Virus record (IMG/VR): IMGVR_UViG_3300048597_000133
Location: 33,523-97,522 of that record
Length of the DNA stretch: 64,000 bases
Direction: 5' to 3' (one strand)
Source of the DNA: a virus
Part shown: positions 24,490 through 32,038 of the stretch, in pieces
Numbering within the stretch: position 1 is the first letter of the stretch
Layout: the number at the start of each line of letters is the position of its first letter
Program-made: the position numbers and the translations under genes
Notes under the pieces: generated by a model
Database searches by the model: none
The model's input: the letters and a program-made list of their open reading frames with translations, nothing else
What the model was told of the DNA's origin: nothing

Positions 24490-24686
24490 GATAGCTTCTC
24501 GATATATCGTTCGAATACACCCCATAAGGCAATGATATAAGAAGGTGTACTTATAGGCACTTGATGCCATATCTCCTGCCTTCTGACATAGCATACACGT
24601 CTGCTAGCTTCTGCCAGTAGTACCCAGGGCTTAGGTCTTTTTCCATACGCCATAGTCATAGGATTAAGACTAGTCTTAGTTAGCAT
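24483..24686 (-). CDS. MLTK-type small protein (67 aa)
   Basis: Starts MLTKTSLNPMTMAYGKRPK. Core VLLAEASRRVCYVRRQEIWHQVPISTP, then SYIIALWGVFERY. Clear close paralogue of the two genes upstream, including the decayed copy. Confidence 0.72.
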   Translation of the reverse strand: MLTKTSLNPMTMAYGKRPKPWVLLAEASRRVCYVRRQEIWHQVPISTPSYIIALWGVFERYIEKLSC

Positions 24687-24874
24687 AGGCCGTATTTATA
24701 TAATTCGAATATATCGTCCAAGACAATAATGTGAAGAGGTGTTCTTAAGTTAACCCCTAGCCATTCCTCTTGTTTTCTGACATGGGTTAGAGGACTAGTG
24801 CTTGAGGCTATTAACGTATACACTTTAGACCTTTTATCTAGGTCTGAATCGATAAGGCTAGTTTTAGTCAGCAT
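24680..24874 (-). CDS. MLTK-type small protein (64 aa)
   Basis: Starts MLTKTSLIDSDLDKRSK. Core THVRKQEEWLGVNLRTPLHIIVL, then DDIFELYKYGLC. Its start codon contains the stop (TGA) of the decayed upstream copy: ATGCTGA. Confidence 0.72.
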   Translation of the reverse strand: MLTKTSLIDSDLDKRSKVYTLIASSTSPLTHVRKQEEWLGVNLRTPLHIIVLDDIFELYKYGLC

Positions 24875-25056
24875 GAGAAACTTCTAGCGTATTGTTCGAA
24901 TGCACTGTCCAACGCAATAATATAAGAGGGCGTATCTATAGTCACCTAGTGCCACCCTTCTTGCTTTCTAACCTGCATTAAACGAGTAGCATTCCGCACT
25001 ATCATAGAAGATTTTTTATGTTGCCGTGTATTTACAAATTTAGTCTTGGTCAATAT
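24868..25056 (-). pseudogene. decayed MLTK-type gene
   Basis: Reads ATA-TTG-ACC-AAG where ATG-NTR-ACY-AAR is expected, and is interrupted by TAG directly after KQEGWH. Beyond it, TIDTPSYIIALDSAFEQYARSF matches the C-terminus of the 24483 product. One changed start and one nonsense codon are the only defects, so the loss is recent. Confidence 0.75.
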
Positions 25057-25058
25057 AT

Positions 25059-25469
25059 TTAAACTTGGATATTTAGAACGTCATGCAGAGTTAAAACAAA
25101 CTTAGCCACCGACAATTCTTTTGACATCTGCAGTTGTATTTTCTCTTTGGCAGGTCCCCAATAAGTATAAACTGACTCTTCAGGTATAGTGGCACGCTGA
25201 AGATACTGCTCTGGTAAAAATACCATCACTGACTCGCCAAAGTTCCACCAGCGCTTGCTTTGTTTCGTAATGCGTATATAAACGCCGCGCGTAGGGTGAA
25301 TCATATAGCCTACACTCAAAGTGGCGTCCCACGTAACCGTTAACGGTTCGTTTATATCCTTTATAAGTTTAGAAATAGCTTCTACATGTTGAGAGATAAG
25401 ACCTTTTAATCTTTGTCTTTCTTGATAGTCCTGGTCGTCTATTAACTTTTTGGCGTCGCTGTAATTCAT
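25059..25469 (-). CDS. hypothetical protein at the head of the 21-25 kb array
   Basis: A 136-residue alpha/beta protein starting MNYSDAKKLIDDQDYQERQRL with YIRITKQSKRWWNFGESVMVFLPEQYL in its middle. No family recognised. It ends 2 nt before the decayed array gene. Confidence 0.6.
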   Translation of the reverse strand: MNYSDAKKLIDDQDYQERQRLKGLISQHVEAISKLIKDINEPLTVTWDATLSVGYMIHPTRGVYIRITKQSKRWWNFGESVMVFLPEQYLQRATIPEESVYTYWGPAKEKIQLQMSKELSVAKFVLTLHDVLNIQV

Positions 25470-25708
25470 AATTTGTGTGTTGTTGCTTAGTGGACAAGGT
25501 CGTACAAGCTACGACTTGCAACTACTGATTATTAATGTAATCATTGAGGTCATAGAAAACTTCTAGTAAGTAGACTATGTGGTGGAGCGTAGTTCTGACT
25601 GTTGGATGAGAAGCCCAAGCAGAACTAACTGTGTCCTGTGATAGACCTCCTTAAATTCACTATTTAAGGGAGGTCTATCAAAATAGAATAATGTCTGCGG
25701 TGTCTTCC
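25470..25708. other. gene-free stretch with two inverted repeats
   Basis: No ORF with support. It holds two hairpins: TAGTTCTG/CAGAACTA at 25590-25627 and an 18-bp stem (with one bulge) TGATAGACCTCCTTAAAT at 25639-25680. The second is A/T-rich and lies 28 nt after the ligase stop, but no T-run follows it on the minus strand, so it may be a regulatory or processed RNA structure rather than a classical terminator. Confidence 0.5.
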
Positions 25709-26899
25709 TCACTCGTAATCTCTGAACGTTACGCCGATGGGAAAACGTGGTAGCCCGTCGTTTGTATAGCCAAAGTGCTTGATGGTTAAGGGCGTCATTT
25801 GCGGCGGCTTGTTATTGTACAAAGCCTCTTTCTGGGCAACAGTGCCTTGCATCTTTGCTTTGAAGGCTCCGTCTTTACTGCCAGCGATACAGACTGCAAT
25901 CAGATCCTCTACGCCCCGCTGCCCCAACTCAAAGTCAAGAAAGGGGAACTCATTAGAGTCGTACTCTTTAACTTTCAACAGGTTGGAGCTGCGCTGACCT
26001 TGGTCATAGCTGCCGTCTAGCAGGCGCACCATCACACCTTCATAGCCTTCTTGAACGTAATGGTCGTGGAGTTTTAATACTTCTTCTTTGTTAATGCAAA
26101 GATGCCCGGGGACTACGTGAGAATATAACCAAGAATTAGTAGCGAACAGCGAACTAATAGTCTCCCACCTTACTACTTGTGTGGAGTCAGAAACAACGTC
26201 ATAGACCATATACCGTAAGGTTAGAGATTCATCTCGGTATTTCTTAACGCAGGCTACTATCTCTTGGAAGGTGAGTCCGTGTGCGTAAATCTCACCGTCT
26301 AAGATAATGGGTTTTGTAAGACTATCTTCTAGTTCCTTCGTTATGTGGGGTAAAGTGCTATACGTCTTGCCAGTGCGGGATAACATAGTGACTTTTTCCC
26401 CATCAAAGATACAAAGGCAACGGACTCCGTCGTATTTGGGCATTACAAGGCAACCATAGTTGACTTTCTTCCAGTTTACTGACTTGGCCAGCATTGGTTT
26501 TACATTGCCCTGGGCGTCAGTCATATAGGTAGGTAAAGCCTCTTCTAAAGCGTTCTTAAGCGTTGAATAGAGTGTGTTGTTGTATGAGAAAGCGGAGGCT
26601 GTTGTTCCTTGTACCCACTCAATACCTAAATCTTCTATAGTCTTGTAGCCTTGGTCTTTCTTTTTCTTCCAGTCGGACTCAGCCTGGCTCTTGGCTTGCT
26701 CTAAGGGAGTCGTTTGATTCGCGCGTCCCAAGTTTTTGCCTTCTTGAACATGTTCGATGTTCTCTAAGGGTTTGTCGGTGCCGTACTGTCCAGAGGTTTT
26801 GGTAATGATAGCTGTGCCGTCGGCTTGGGCAGTAACATCAATCTCCCAGAATTGTATCGCGGTCGTGCGGGTGCGTTTGTAGAGCAGGGGCAGCTTCAT
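25709..26899 (-). CDS. ATP-dependent DNA ligase
   Basis: A 396-residue ligase that seals nicks using ATP. Motif I is PKYDGVRCL near residue 154 (Lys is AMP-linked), followed by SRTGKTYSTLP, ILDGEIYAHG (motif III), YEGVMVRL (motif IV) and LLKVKEYD (motif V). The N-terminal 110 residues carry a WGR-like domain (TSGQYGTDKPL..) seen in phage ligases of this type. It stands apart from the other replication genes. Confidence 0.88.
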   Translation of the reverse strand: MKLPLLYKRTRTTAIQFWEIDVTAQADGTAIITKTSGQYGTDKPLENIEHVQEGKNLGRANQTTPLEQAKSQAESDWKKKKDQGYKTIEDLGIEWVQGTTASAFSYNNTLYSTLKNALEEALPTYMTDAQGNVKPMLAKSVNWKKVNYGCLVMPKYDGVRCLCIFDGEKVTMLSRTGKTYSTLPHITKELEDSLTKPIILDGEIYAHGLTFQEIVACVKKYRDESLTLRYMVYDVVSDSTQVVRWETISSLFATNSWLYSHVVPGHLCINKEEVLKLHDHYVQEGYEGVMVRLLDGSYDQGQRSSNLLKVKEYDSNEFPFLDFELGQRGVEDLIAVCIAGSKDGAFKAKMQGTVAQKEALYNNKPPQMTPLTIKHFGYTNDGLPRFPIGVTFRDYE

Positions 26900-26903
26900 G
26901 AGA

Positions 26904-27089
26904 TTAATCAGAATAGAATGTTGTGCGTAGGTTAAGAGGGTCCGCGGCGGTGGGACTATCCATCGTACGCATAGGGATTTTGGTTAGGTAATAGGTGGAC
27001 ATTAACGCTTTACTATTGCCGGATGCGTTGAGATCGACCCACCTCTCGTGGACTACTTGTGCGTAGTAGACTTCTTCTTTTTTATCCAT
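26904..27089 (-). CDS. hypothetical protein
   Basis: A 61-residue protein beginning MDKKEEVYYAQVVHERWVD. No family recognised; 4 nt from the ligase start and overlapping its upstream neighbour by 8 nt, so in the ligase operon. Confidence 0.5.
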   Translation of the reverse strand: MDKKEEVYYAQVVHERWVDLNASGNSKALMSTYYLTKIPMRTMDSPTAADPLNLRTTFYSD

Positions 27090-27357
27090 ATTCAGTTGAG
27101 AATATTGGTAGTTTTAGGCAGCTTAAAACCTTTTGTTGATAATCCGCATCCAGTCGCTGCTTAATTACCTCTGGGTTTTCCTCAGTTACTTGCTCATTAA
27201 GACTCCACGGCGTGTTGTAGATGGCTTTCCGAGCTGTCCACCTAATCCAAATAGTACCAAAGGGCGTGCCTGCAATGTATTCATTGCAGGCTCCATAGTC
27301 TTCACTTTCAGGCCAGTGGGTCATTTCCCAATCTAGGGGTTTAACAAGGTTGTTCAT
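27082..27357 (-). CDS. conserved phage protein (PFGxxxIxW family)
   Basis: A 91-residue protein with LDWE near the start, YIAGTPFGTIWIRW in the middle and EVIKQRLDADYQQKVLSCL at the end. The same order occurs in the gene at 49315-49785 (VRPLEW, ESPFGAFRISW, VKQLVEEEYQRRVQACL), and in many phages. Function unknown. Confidence 0.65.
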   Translation of the reverse strand: MNNLVKPLDWEMTHWPESEDYGACNEYIAGTPFGTIWIRWTARKAIYNTPWSLNEQVTEENPEVIKQRLDADYQQKVLSCLKLPIFSTEYG

Positions 27358-27360
27358 GGG

Positions 27361-27561
27361 TTAAAGAGTAGTGGTTATGTTCTTAATGGTTAGGGCTAGG
27401 TGCTCTACTTCGGCTTGATCTGGTCGACAGTTGTACAACCTCAATACTCCTTTGTAGAGCCTGATATCCGGCGGCAACATTAGCTTGGTACCTTTTTTAC
27501 CAATGCTGTGGAGCCACCTTAAAGTCTCCCCGAGGTCTACTAGGGCGGTGAGGTTCGGCAT
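27361..27561 (-). CDS. hypothetical protein
   Basis: A 66-residue protein from MPNLTALVDLGETLRW. Basic, Cys/Leu-rich. No family recognised. Lies next to the left side of IS-A. Confidence 0.5.
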   Translation of the reverse strand: MPNLTALVDLGETLRWLHSIGKKGTKLMLPPDIRLYKGVLRLYNCRPDQAEVEHLALTIKNITTTL

Positions 27562-27654
27562 ATAGTAGACGTCGATTAGGTCGTTGTCGGGGAAGGTTAA
27601 GGGGGTTTGAAACTGTTGGCATAAATCTGTAGAAAATAGTAGAATCTAGTAGTA

Positions 27655-28884
27655 ATGGTTGCACAGCGTAATTCCATGAGACAAGTTGAACGAACATACA
27701 TTAAGCTATCGAGTGCCTATTTCTCCACAGTGGATGATTTATCGTGGAGGGCAAAGAATTTATACAACTTAGCCAACTACCACATCAGACAAGAGTTCTT
27801 CAAGTCTGGTGGATATATTGGATTCTTTGACCTTTATCACCTCCTAAAGGGGACAGAGGCATACTTGGACTTGCCTACAAAGGTGTCCAAACAGATAGTT
27901 AAACGTGTTGCTCAGACCTGGAAAGGTTATTTAGCCGCACACAAAGACTGGAAGCGTAATCCACATAAGTACCTAGGAGAGCCAAAGATTCCTGGTTACT
28001 TGGATAAGGAAAAAGGACGTTATTTAATCCCGTATCCTATAGACGCAATCAGTCGTCCTGCGCTTAGAGAAGGATTCATTAAACCGTCCATGACGAAGAT
28101 GCGTATCCCAACTCAAGTCAAAGACGTTAAGGTCTGCGAGGTGCGCTTTGTGCCTAAAACAGATTGCTACGTTATGGAAGTTGTGTACGAGGTAGAAGGC
28201 AAGGAACTTACCGAGGATAATGGTGTAGTTGCTGGATTAGACCTAGGGCTTAACAACCTTTGTACAGTCGCTACCAATCGACTCGATGTTGCCCCTCTTA
28301 TTGTTAACGGAAGGGGACTAAAGTCTATAAACCAGTTCTACAACAAGACTAAAGCTGACATCCAGTCTAAGTTAAGCGGGAAGCGTAAATCCTCTGCAAG
28401 GTTGCGCCTATTAACTCAGAAGCGGAATCAGCGTGTAGATTCTGCTCTGCATCAAGCTAGTAGAAAGGTAATTGACTACTGTGTCGAAAACCTAGTAACG
28501 ACGCTTGTAGTGGGCTACAACAGCTTGTGGAAACAAGAGATTAACATCGGTAAGCGTAACAACCAGCAGTTTACTCAAATCCCCCACCGTAAACTGATAG
28601 ACCAAATCACATATAAGGCGGCGCTTGTAGGTATCAAGGTAATAGAGACAGAGGAAAGCTACACCAGCAAATGCTCTGCTTATGACCTAGAACCTGTCAA
28701 GAAGCATAAGTCCTATGTAGGTCGTAGGGTTAAGCGTGGACTGTTTAAGACTGCCACTGGATTGTTGGTTAATGCCGACGTTAATGGAGCATTAAATTGC
28801 ATCTTAAAAGTATTCAGCAACGAGGTTATCTTCGAGTTGATAGGGGCTCAGCCGTTGCGCCCTAGAGTGGTTAATCCAATCTAA
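27655..28884 (+). CDS. tnpB: TnpB nuclease (IS200/IS605 family, IS-A)
   Basis: A 409-residue RNA-guided nuclease, opposite to its surroundings. RuvC-I is GLDLGLNN (Asp, residue about 196), a later EESYTSK segment and RuvC-III is NADVNGALN. In this subfamily the middle zone (YNSLWKQEINIGKRNNQQF) replaces the usual. The CxxC pairs of the common zinc finger are missing; only one Cys (SKCSAYD) remains. No tnpA accompanies it. The IS right end with a hairpin follows the stop. Confidence 0.88.
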   Translation: MVAQRNSMRQVERTYIKLSSAYFSTVDDLSWRAKNLYNLANYHIRQEFFKSGGYIGFFDLYHLLKGTEAYLDLPTKVSKQIVKRVAQTWKGYLAAHKDWKRNPHKYLGEPKIPGYLDKEKGRYLIPYPIDAISRPALREGFIKPSMTKMRIPTQVKDVKVCEVRFVPKTDCYVMEVVYEVEGKELTEDNGVVAGLDLGLNNLCTVATNRLDVAPLIVNGRGLKSINQFYNKTKADIQSKLSGKRKSSARLRLLTQKRNQRVDSALHQASRKVIDYCVENLVTTLVVGYNSLWKQEINIGKRNNQQFTQIPHRKLIDQITYKAALVGIKVIETEESYTSKCSAYDLEPVKKHKSYVGRRVKRGLFKTATGLLVNADVNGALNCILKVFSNEVIFELIGAQPLRPRVVNPI

Positions 28885-29002
28885 AAACATTACCTCGTAT
28901 TTCTACAGGTTTTGTGAACGGTTAGGGGACATAAGACTAGCTCAGCTAGCTGTTCCTGTTTGAGCCCCGAATCCCATCGGCTTTAGCCGTGGGAGTGGGT
29001 CA
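28885..29002 (+). ncRNA. omegaRNA region and right end of IS-A (guide follows at 29003)
   Basis: TnpB elements produce an omegaRNA spanning the 3' end of tnpB to the right end; its guide is the flanking DNA. The structured tail ends at the 28973-28993 hairpin, so the guide would begin ATCTCCAAGG at 29003. 5' limit of the RNA not visible. Confidence 0.5.
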
Positions 29003-29040
29003 ATCTCCAAGGAATTAGAGTAGGAGTAGTTAGGTGTTGT

Positions 29041-29310
29041 TTAGCTAGCATAATTTTTAAGTGCGGCGCGGGCAACTGTTTCAGCAAAACCTTTAGAGTT
29101 ACCAACATGGCTAGTGTAGAGCCAATAGCCTTTAAGTAAGAGTCCCTCCTCATGTGAAAACTTCTTAACTTCGCTACACATACGCTGAGACAAAGTGTGA
29201 TGCTTATTATCGTTACACCAGTTAGATAGCAGTGAGTAGAATTCCCTCAGCTTTAATTCTTTCAGTTGAGCGCCGGCTAACTTACGGCACTTGGCTTTGT
29301 CAAAAATCAT
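29041..29310 (-). CDS. hypothetical protein at the 3' edge of the array
   Basis: An 89-residue basic protein, MIFDKAKCRKLAGAQLKEL start. Overlaps the next upstream array gene by 4 nt. It does not keep the MLTK start. No family recognised. Confidence 0.6.
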   Translation of the reverse strand: MIFDKAKCRKLAGAQLKELKLREFYSLLSNWCNDNKHHTLSQRMCSEVKKFSHEEGLLLKGYWLYTSHVGNSKGFAETVARAALKNYAS

Positions 29311-29504
29311 CTTTTGTTTCTAATCCTGTTGGCTACAATATGTACAGCAAAGCAATAGTTAAAGTGCCTTGTGTCCGGGTCATACTTAGGATACACGTCA
29401 TACTCTGACCTAATATCATTGCGTAGTTTAAAAGCCAAGTCGAAGGTAGTCATTCTACTAAAGGGCGACCTTTTCCTGCTGATGGTTTTCTTTTTAGTTA
29501 GCAT
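29307..29504 (-). CDS. MLTK-type small protein (65 aa)
   Basis: Starts MLTKKKTISRKRSPFSRM; body LAFKLRNDIRSEYDV and YCFAVHIVANRIRNK. Upstream ORF's TAA lies inside this start (ATGCTAA). Function unknown. Confidence 0.62.
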   Translation of the reverse strand: MLTKKKTISRKRSPFSRMTTFDLAFKLRNDIRSEYDVYPKYDPDTRHFNYCFAVHIVANRIRNKR

Positions 29505-29662
29505 CGGCCCAGATACTGTATTAAGGTGTAGTGCATCTTATTGAGAGCTGGTAGATTAGACCTATATAGCGACTCTCGGAACACATTACGCCTGGAGATG
29601 TGGGACTTTAAGTTAAACTTCAGACCGGCTGGAGCCAAACCACTATTAGGCTTCTTTAGCAT
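29498..29662 (-). CDS. MLTK-type small protein (54 aa)
   Basis: Hand-translated ORF: MLKKPNSGLAPAGLKFN to ending HYTLIQYLGRC. Stop uses the TAA inside the next start. Start at 29662 overlaps the upstream gene's tail. Confidence 0.6.
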   Translation of the reverse strand: MLKKPNSGLAPAGLKFNLKSHISRRNVFRESLYRSNLPALNKMHYTLIQYLGRC

Positions 29663-29852
29663 AAACTGTCATATCGTTATGATTTATATAGTTCAGGTAT
29701 TCGCCTACTTCTACGTTTATATAGGTGATGTTAAACCTGCTGTCCCTTTTCATGACAGCAGCAAGTATCACGGTATATAACTCAAGGTGCAGTTTCTGTG
29801 ATACATAGCCGGGTCTACAGAGCTCATCGGATAAATTAAGTTTAGATATCAT
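29646..29852 (-). CDS. MLTK-type small protein (68 aa)
   Basis: MISKLNLSDELCRPGYVSQ start at 29852, preferred to an upstream non-family Met at 29885. C-terminus YLNYINHNDMTVYAKEA. Function unknown. Confidence 0.6.
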   Translation of the reverse strand: MISKLNLSDELCRPGYVSQKLHLELYTVILAAVMKRDSRFNITYINVEVGEYLNYINHNDMTVYAKEA

Positions 29853-30021
29853 ACGTGTAGTATAAGCAGACCCCGACTCGGGCAACCATCAACGTATAAA
29901 CTGCTCTCATCTTTAATATGTACGGGTCAGGGAGGCATTCTTGTAGGTCTGACAGTGTATTACATACGTCGGAGCAGCAGGTAGTAGCGCCGGCCTTCAC
30001 TGTGTTAGTCTTTATTAACAT
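29842..30021 (-). CDS. MLTK-type small protein (59 aa)
   Basis: Hand-translated: MLIKTNTVKAGATTCCSDV to LYYTYDI. Cys-rich near residue 15. Stop lies within the next start region (TATGATATCTAA). Function unknown. Confidence 0.58.
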   Translation of the reverse strand: MLIKTNTVKAGATTCCSDVCNTLSDLQECLPDPYILKMRAVYTLMVARVGVCLYYTYDI

Positions 30022-30187
30022 ACTTTGGTAGTGTAAAGCGTTGTAGGTCCACCGCTAGTGATATTCGCCAGTTTACTTTAAATGAGTGCCGATACATAAC
30101 TCTATATTTAAGGGTGTTTAATGTCTGCTCAAGCACACCATAGCTACAAACTGCTCTTTTATCTTTTAGGTGCGCTTTGTTAATCAT
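30005..30187 (-). CDS. MLTK-type small protein (60 aa)
   Basis: Starts MINKAHLKDKRAVCSYG; VLEQTLNTLKYRVMYRHSF then LAVDLQRFTLPKYV. Overlaps both neighbours. Close to the 30180 product (both -K-..-CSYG/-CYG at residue 14-17). Confidence 0.62.
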   Translation of the reverse strand: MINKAHLKDKRAVCSYGVLEQTLNTLKYRVMYRHSFKVNWRISLAVDLQRFTLPKYVNKD

Positions 30188-30362
30188 TAAATCCCCTTAA
30201 ATACTCATGTAATGTAAGACCTAATAATCTATGAGCTACTATTGGAGTTTTAAATAGGAACCTTTCGCACCACAATGGACTAGCTATTCCTTCTAATACT
30301 CGGTGTAGTTTGCCATAACAAAGAAAGTTCTTTTTGCTTCTTGACTGTCTCTTTCCTAGCAT
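30180..30362 (-). CDS. MLTK-type small protein (60 aa)
   Basis: Starts MLGKRQSRSKKNFLCYG; HRVLEGIASPLWCERFLFK then LLGLTLHEYL. Paralogous to the 30005 product (CYG/L..L...Y.L.KF/T-LP.YV pattern). Confidence 0.62.
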   Translation of the reverse strand: MLGKRQSRSKKNFLCYGKLHRVLEGIASPLWCERFLFKTPIVAHRLLGLTLHEYLRGFND

Positions 30363-30363
30363 A

Positions 30364-30516
30364 CTAATAGGTAGTTACAATGACGCCAGCGCAGGCCCAA
30401 GACAATACTGTCAGCAGAGCAACTTGCAATTTGATAGGTAGACGGTAATGATTGACCCAGTATAAGGCAATAACGCCGCCGGCTAGGTAGATACTTAAGA
30501 CGATAGTGGTTTGCAT
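30364..30516 (-). CDS. small membrane protein
   Basis: About 50 residues from MQTTIVLSIYLAGGVIAL with two hydrophobic segments and a short basic loop (HYRLPIKLQ). It interrupts the MLTK array. A terminator-like hairpin lies 30 nt upstream of its ATG. Could be a holin-like or accessory membrane protein; no family recognised. Confidence 0.55.
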   Translation of the reverse strand: MQTTIVLSIYLAGGVIALYWVNHYRLPIKLQVALLTVLSWACAGVIVTTY

Positions 30517-30545
30517 GATGGTAATAATGTCAAATGAATAGAAAA

Positions 30546-30571
30546 GCCCCATCAGTGTTACCTGATGGAGC
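30546..30571 (-). terminator. terminator-like hairpin
   Basis: 10-bp stem GCTCCATCAG/CTGATGGGGC (minus strand) with 6-nt loop, followed by TTTTC. Sits between the gene at 30601 and the membrane protein. Confidence 0.7.
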
Positions 30572-30600
30572 CGCAGCTAGAGTAGGAGAACTTGGTTCAG

Positions 30601-30801
30601 TTAGTTATCTTTTTGCTTAGCGGGCATTTGTGGTAACACCTTGGCTATATCCTTGCCTACAGCTTCCCAATCTTTAGCTAAAGCACGCCGGTCAAATTCC
30701 CAAGCTTCCTTGTTGGTCATTGGGCGGCGCCATCGTCCACTACCCCTAATATCTAAAACCCTACCCATACCATATAAAAAAGACTTAAGATTGTTCTTCA
30801 T
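30601..30801 (-). CDS. hypothetical protein
   Basis: A 66-residue protein starting MKNNLKSFLYGMGRVL and ending in a basic helix. Not of MLTK type. No family recognised; overlaps the upstream gene by 17 nt. Confidence 0.55.
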   Translation of the reverse strand: MKNNLKSFLYGMGRVLDIRGSGRWRRPMTNKEAWEFDRRALAKDWEAVGKDIAKVLPQMPAKQKDN

Positions 30802-31012
30802 ACTTACTACCTAGAGTTTCATGGTGTTTCACTATGAGAGCAATGACCGCTAATGGCTTTTTCATTTCAAGGTCTAGAGCATAGTCTATCTTACTGAGGT
30901 TAGCGCTAATAACGTTTAATACAAGGTTCGTCATTCCTTTCACTGAAATGCTGTCTCTTTGGTCGCACTCAAATTCAGGCATGAGTATCTCGCAAACTTG
31001 TTTATTAATCAT
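30785..31012 (-). CDS. MLTK-type small protein (75 aa)
   Basis: MINKQVCEILMPEFECDQ start at 31012, two codons after an alternative ATG (31018). LDLEMKKPLAVIALIVKHHETL towards the C-terminus. Function unknown. Confidence 0.58.
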   Translation of the reverse strand: MINKQVCEILMPEFECDQRDSISVKGMTNLVLNVISANLSKIDYALDLEMKKPLAVIALIVKHHETLGSKYEEQS

Positions 31013-31019
31013 AACCAAT

Positions 31020-31229
31020 TTAATGCAATTTTCTGTCCCATGACTTGTTTATAGACCAACCTATAAAAATAAGACAGGCAGCATAACGGTAAGTATTTGG
31101 TAGACCTTGCTTAGACAAACACTTCAATAGTGAGTCCTTAACTTTTACCATTGCTGCCTGCTCATAGACCATAAACTCACGAGATAAGACTCTTACAATT
31201 CTCGTCTTACAACTTTGTTTAGTTATCAT
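31020..31229 (-). CDS. MLTK-type small protein (69 aa)
   Basis: MITKQSCKTRIVRVLSREF start at 31229. Body VKDSLLKCLSKQGLPNTYRY and hydrophobic ACLIFIGWSINKSWD. Similar C-terminus (GW/SW) to the 31232 product (LMLDKSWGLTK). Confidence 0.6.
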   Translation of the reverse strand: MITKQSCKTRIVRVLSREFMVYEQAAMVKVKDSLLKCLSKQGLPNTYRYAACLIFIGWSINKSWDRKLH

Positions 31230-31231
31230 AA

Positions 31232-31444
31232 CTACATTCTCCATTTTGTAAGACCCCAAGATTTGTCTAGCATTAAACCCATAGAAACAAAACAAAAATC
31301 ATGACCGAGTTCTGGTAGTCCAACGGTGTATGAATCAAGTATGCTCCAGACTTTTAACTCGACCCAACGATTAGACTGTACAGTGTGCGCCTTTTTCAGA
31401 TGTACACTATATAAATCGGGCTTTAGCGTCTTTTTAGTTAGCAT
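31232..31444 (-). CDS. MLTK-type small protein (70 aa)
   Basis: Starts MLTKKTLKPDLYSVHLKK; YTVGLPELGHDFCFVSMGLMLDKSWGLTK. Shares the ending with the product at 31020 (WSINKSWD), evidence of tandem duplication. Confidence 0.65.
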   Translation of the reverse strand: MLTKKTLKPDLYSVHLKKAHTVQSNRWVELKVWSILDSYTVGLPELGHDFCFVSMGLMLDKSWGLTKWRM

Positions 31445-31614
31445 AATGTCTTGGATATACCAGTAGCTATAGCATCAAATATGTGCCCACTATCTAAGAC
31501 GTATAGGTCTATATACAGGCTCCTTAACGCATGAAAAATCTTAACATCGTCTGTGACGGCCAGCCACTCTCCCCTCGATCTGGGTAAGGGCTCAAGGTTA
31601 TATTTACTTAACAT
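31438..31614 (-). CDS. MLTK-type small protein (58 aa)
   Basis: Hand-translated: MLSKYNLEPLPRSRGEW, IDLYVLDSGHIFDAIATG. The upstream part overlaps nothing, giving a 69-nt gap to the next gene. Stop uses TAA inside the next start. Confidence 0.58.
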   Translation of the reverse strand: MLSKYNLEPLPRSRGEWLAVTDDVKIFHALRSLYIDLYVLDSGHIFDAIATGISKTLC

Positions 31615-31683
31615 AATCTCCGCTATCTAAATGAAGTACCACTGACAGCCAAGCTACGTAACTATTAGAGCTTCTTTGATATC

Positions 31684-31875
31684 TTACAGCGGGCTTGTCT
31701 GTATTCTTACGCGAATGGGTTTTGGAAAGCATACGCTGAAAGACATGAGATTAATATCACGTGCCAAGTTTAAGCATGAAAAAGATTTAATAAGCACTAT
31801 ATTACAATACTGCTTAGTCAGCATATGCTCTAATGAAGTGCCTATACGGCGTGGTTTACGTTTTTTATTCAGCAT
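31684..31875 (-). CDS. MLTK-type small protein with a second internal MLTK
   Basis: MLNKKRKPRRIGTSLEH start at 31875; an in-frame MLTKQYCN occurs at 31824. It looks like one family start fused onto another gene that kept its own start, giving two candidate starts in one frame. C-terminus SVCFPKPIRVRIQTSPL. Confidence 0.55.
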   Translation of the reverse strand: MLNKKRKPRRIGTSLEHMLTKQYCNIVLIKSFSCLNLARDINLMSFSVCFPKPIRVRIQTSPL

Positions 31876-32038
31876 ACCTATGTAGTCTAGGAACAGTAAC
31901 AATGCTTACATCAAACATTGGTAGACTGGGTACCTTTTTGTACATATACCACTTATCTATATAAAGTCTTATTCTTATGCAAACTCTATACAGGCTGTAT
32001 TTCCGTGCGTATACTCTGACCTTTGATTTATTTAACAT
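31865..32038 (-). CDS. MLTK-type small protein (57 aa)
   Basis: Hand-translated: MLNKSKVRVYARKYSLYR start; ends in RLHRYAE with TAA read out of the next start. Shares KSKVRVYAR with the 32032 product (KSKAKVHAR). Confidence 0.62.
   Translation of the reverse strand: MLNKSKVRVYARKYSLYRVCIRIRLYIDKWYMYKKVPSLPMFDVSIVTVPRLHRYAE

Larger units (their letters stand above)
27655..29002 (+). mobile_element. TnpB-only IS200/IS605-type element IS-A
   Basis: The right end is supported by a hairpin (CCCATCGGC...GCCGTGGG, 28973-28993) followed by AGTGGGTCA, the form seen at right ends of this family. Left end not determined (between about 27562 and 27655). It lies between two minus-strand genes without breaking either. 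Confidence 0.65.

Noticed and set aside
21257-25056. CRISPR array
   Set aside because: The repeated element is a short start motif at irregular 160-220 nt spacing with coding sequence between, not identical repeats with uniform spacers.
29541-29780. Plus-strand ORF of 79 codons
   Set aside because: Two overlapping minus-strand array genes with matching start and stop positions explain this stretch better.
31676-31885. Plus-strand ORF within the array
   Set aside because: Lies opposite a MLTK-type gene with the family start; the plus reading has no support.
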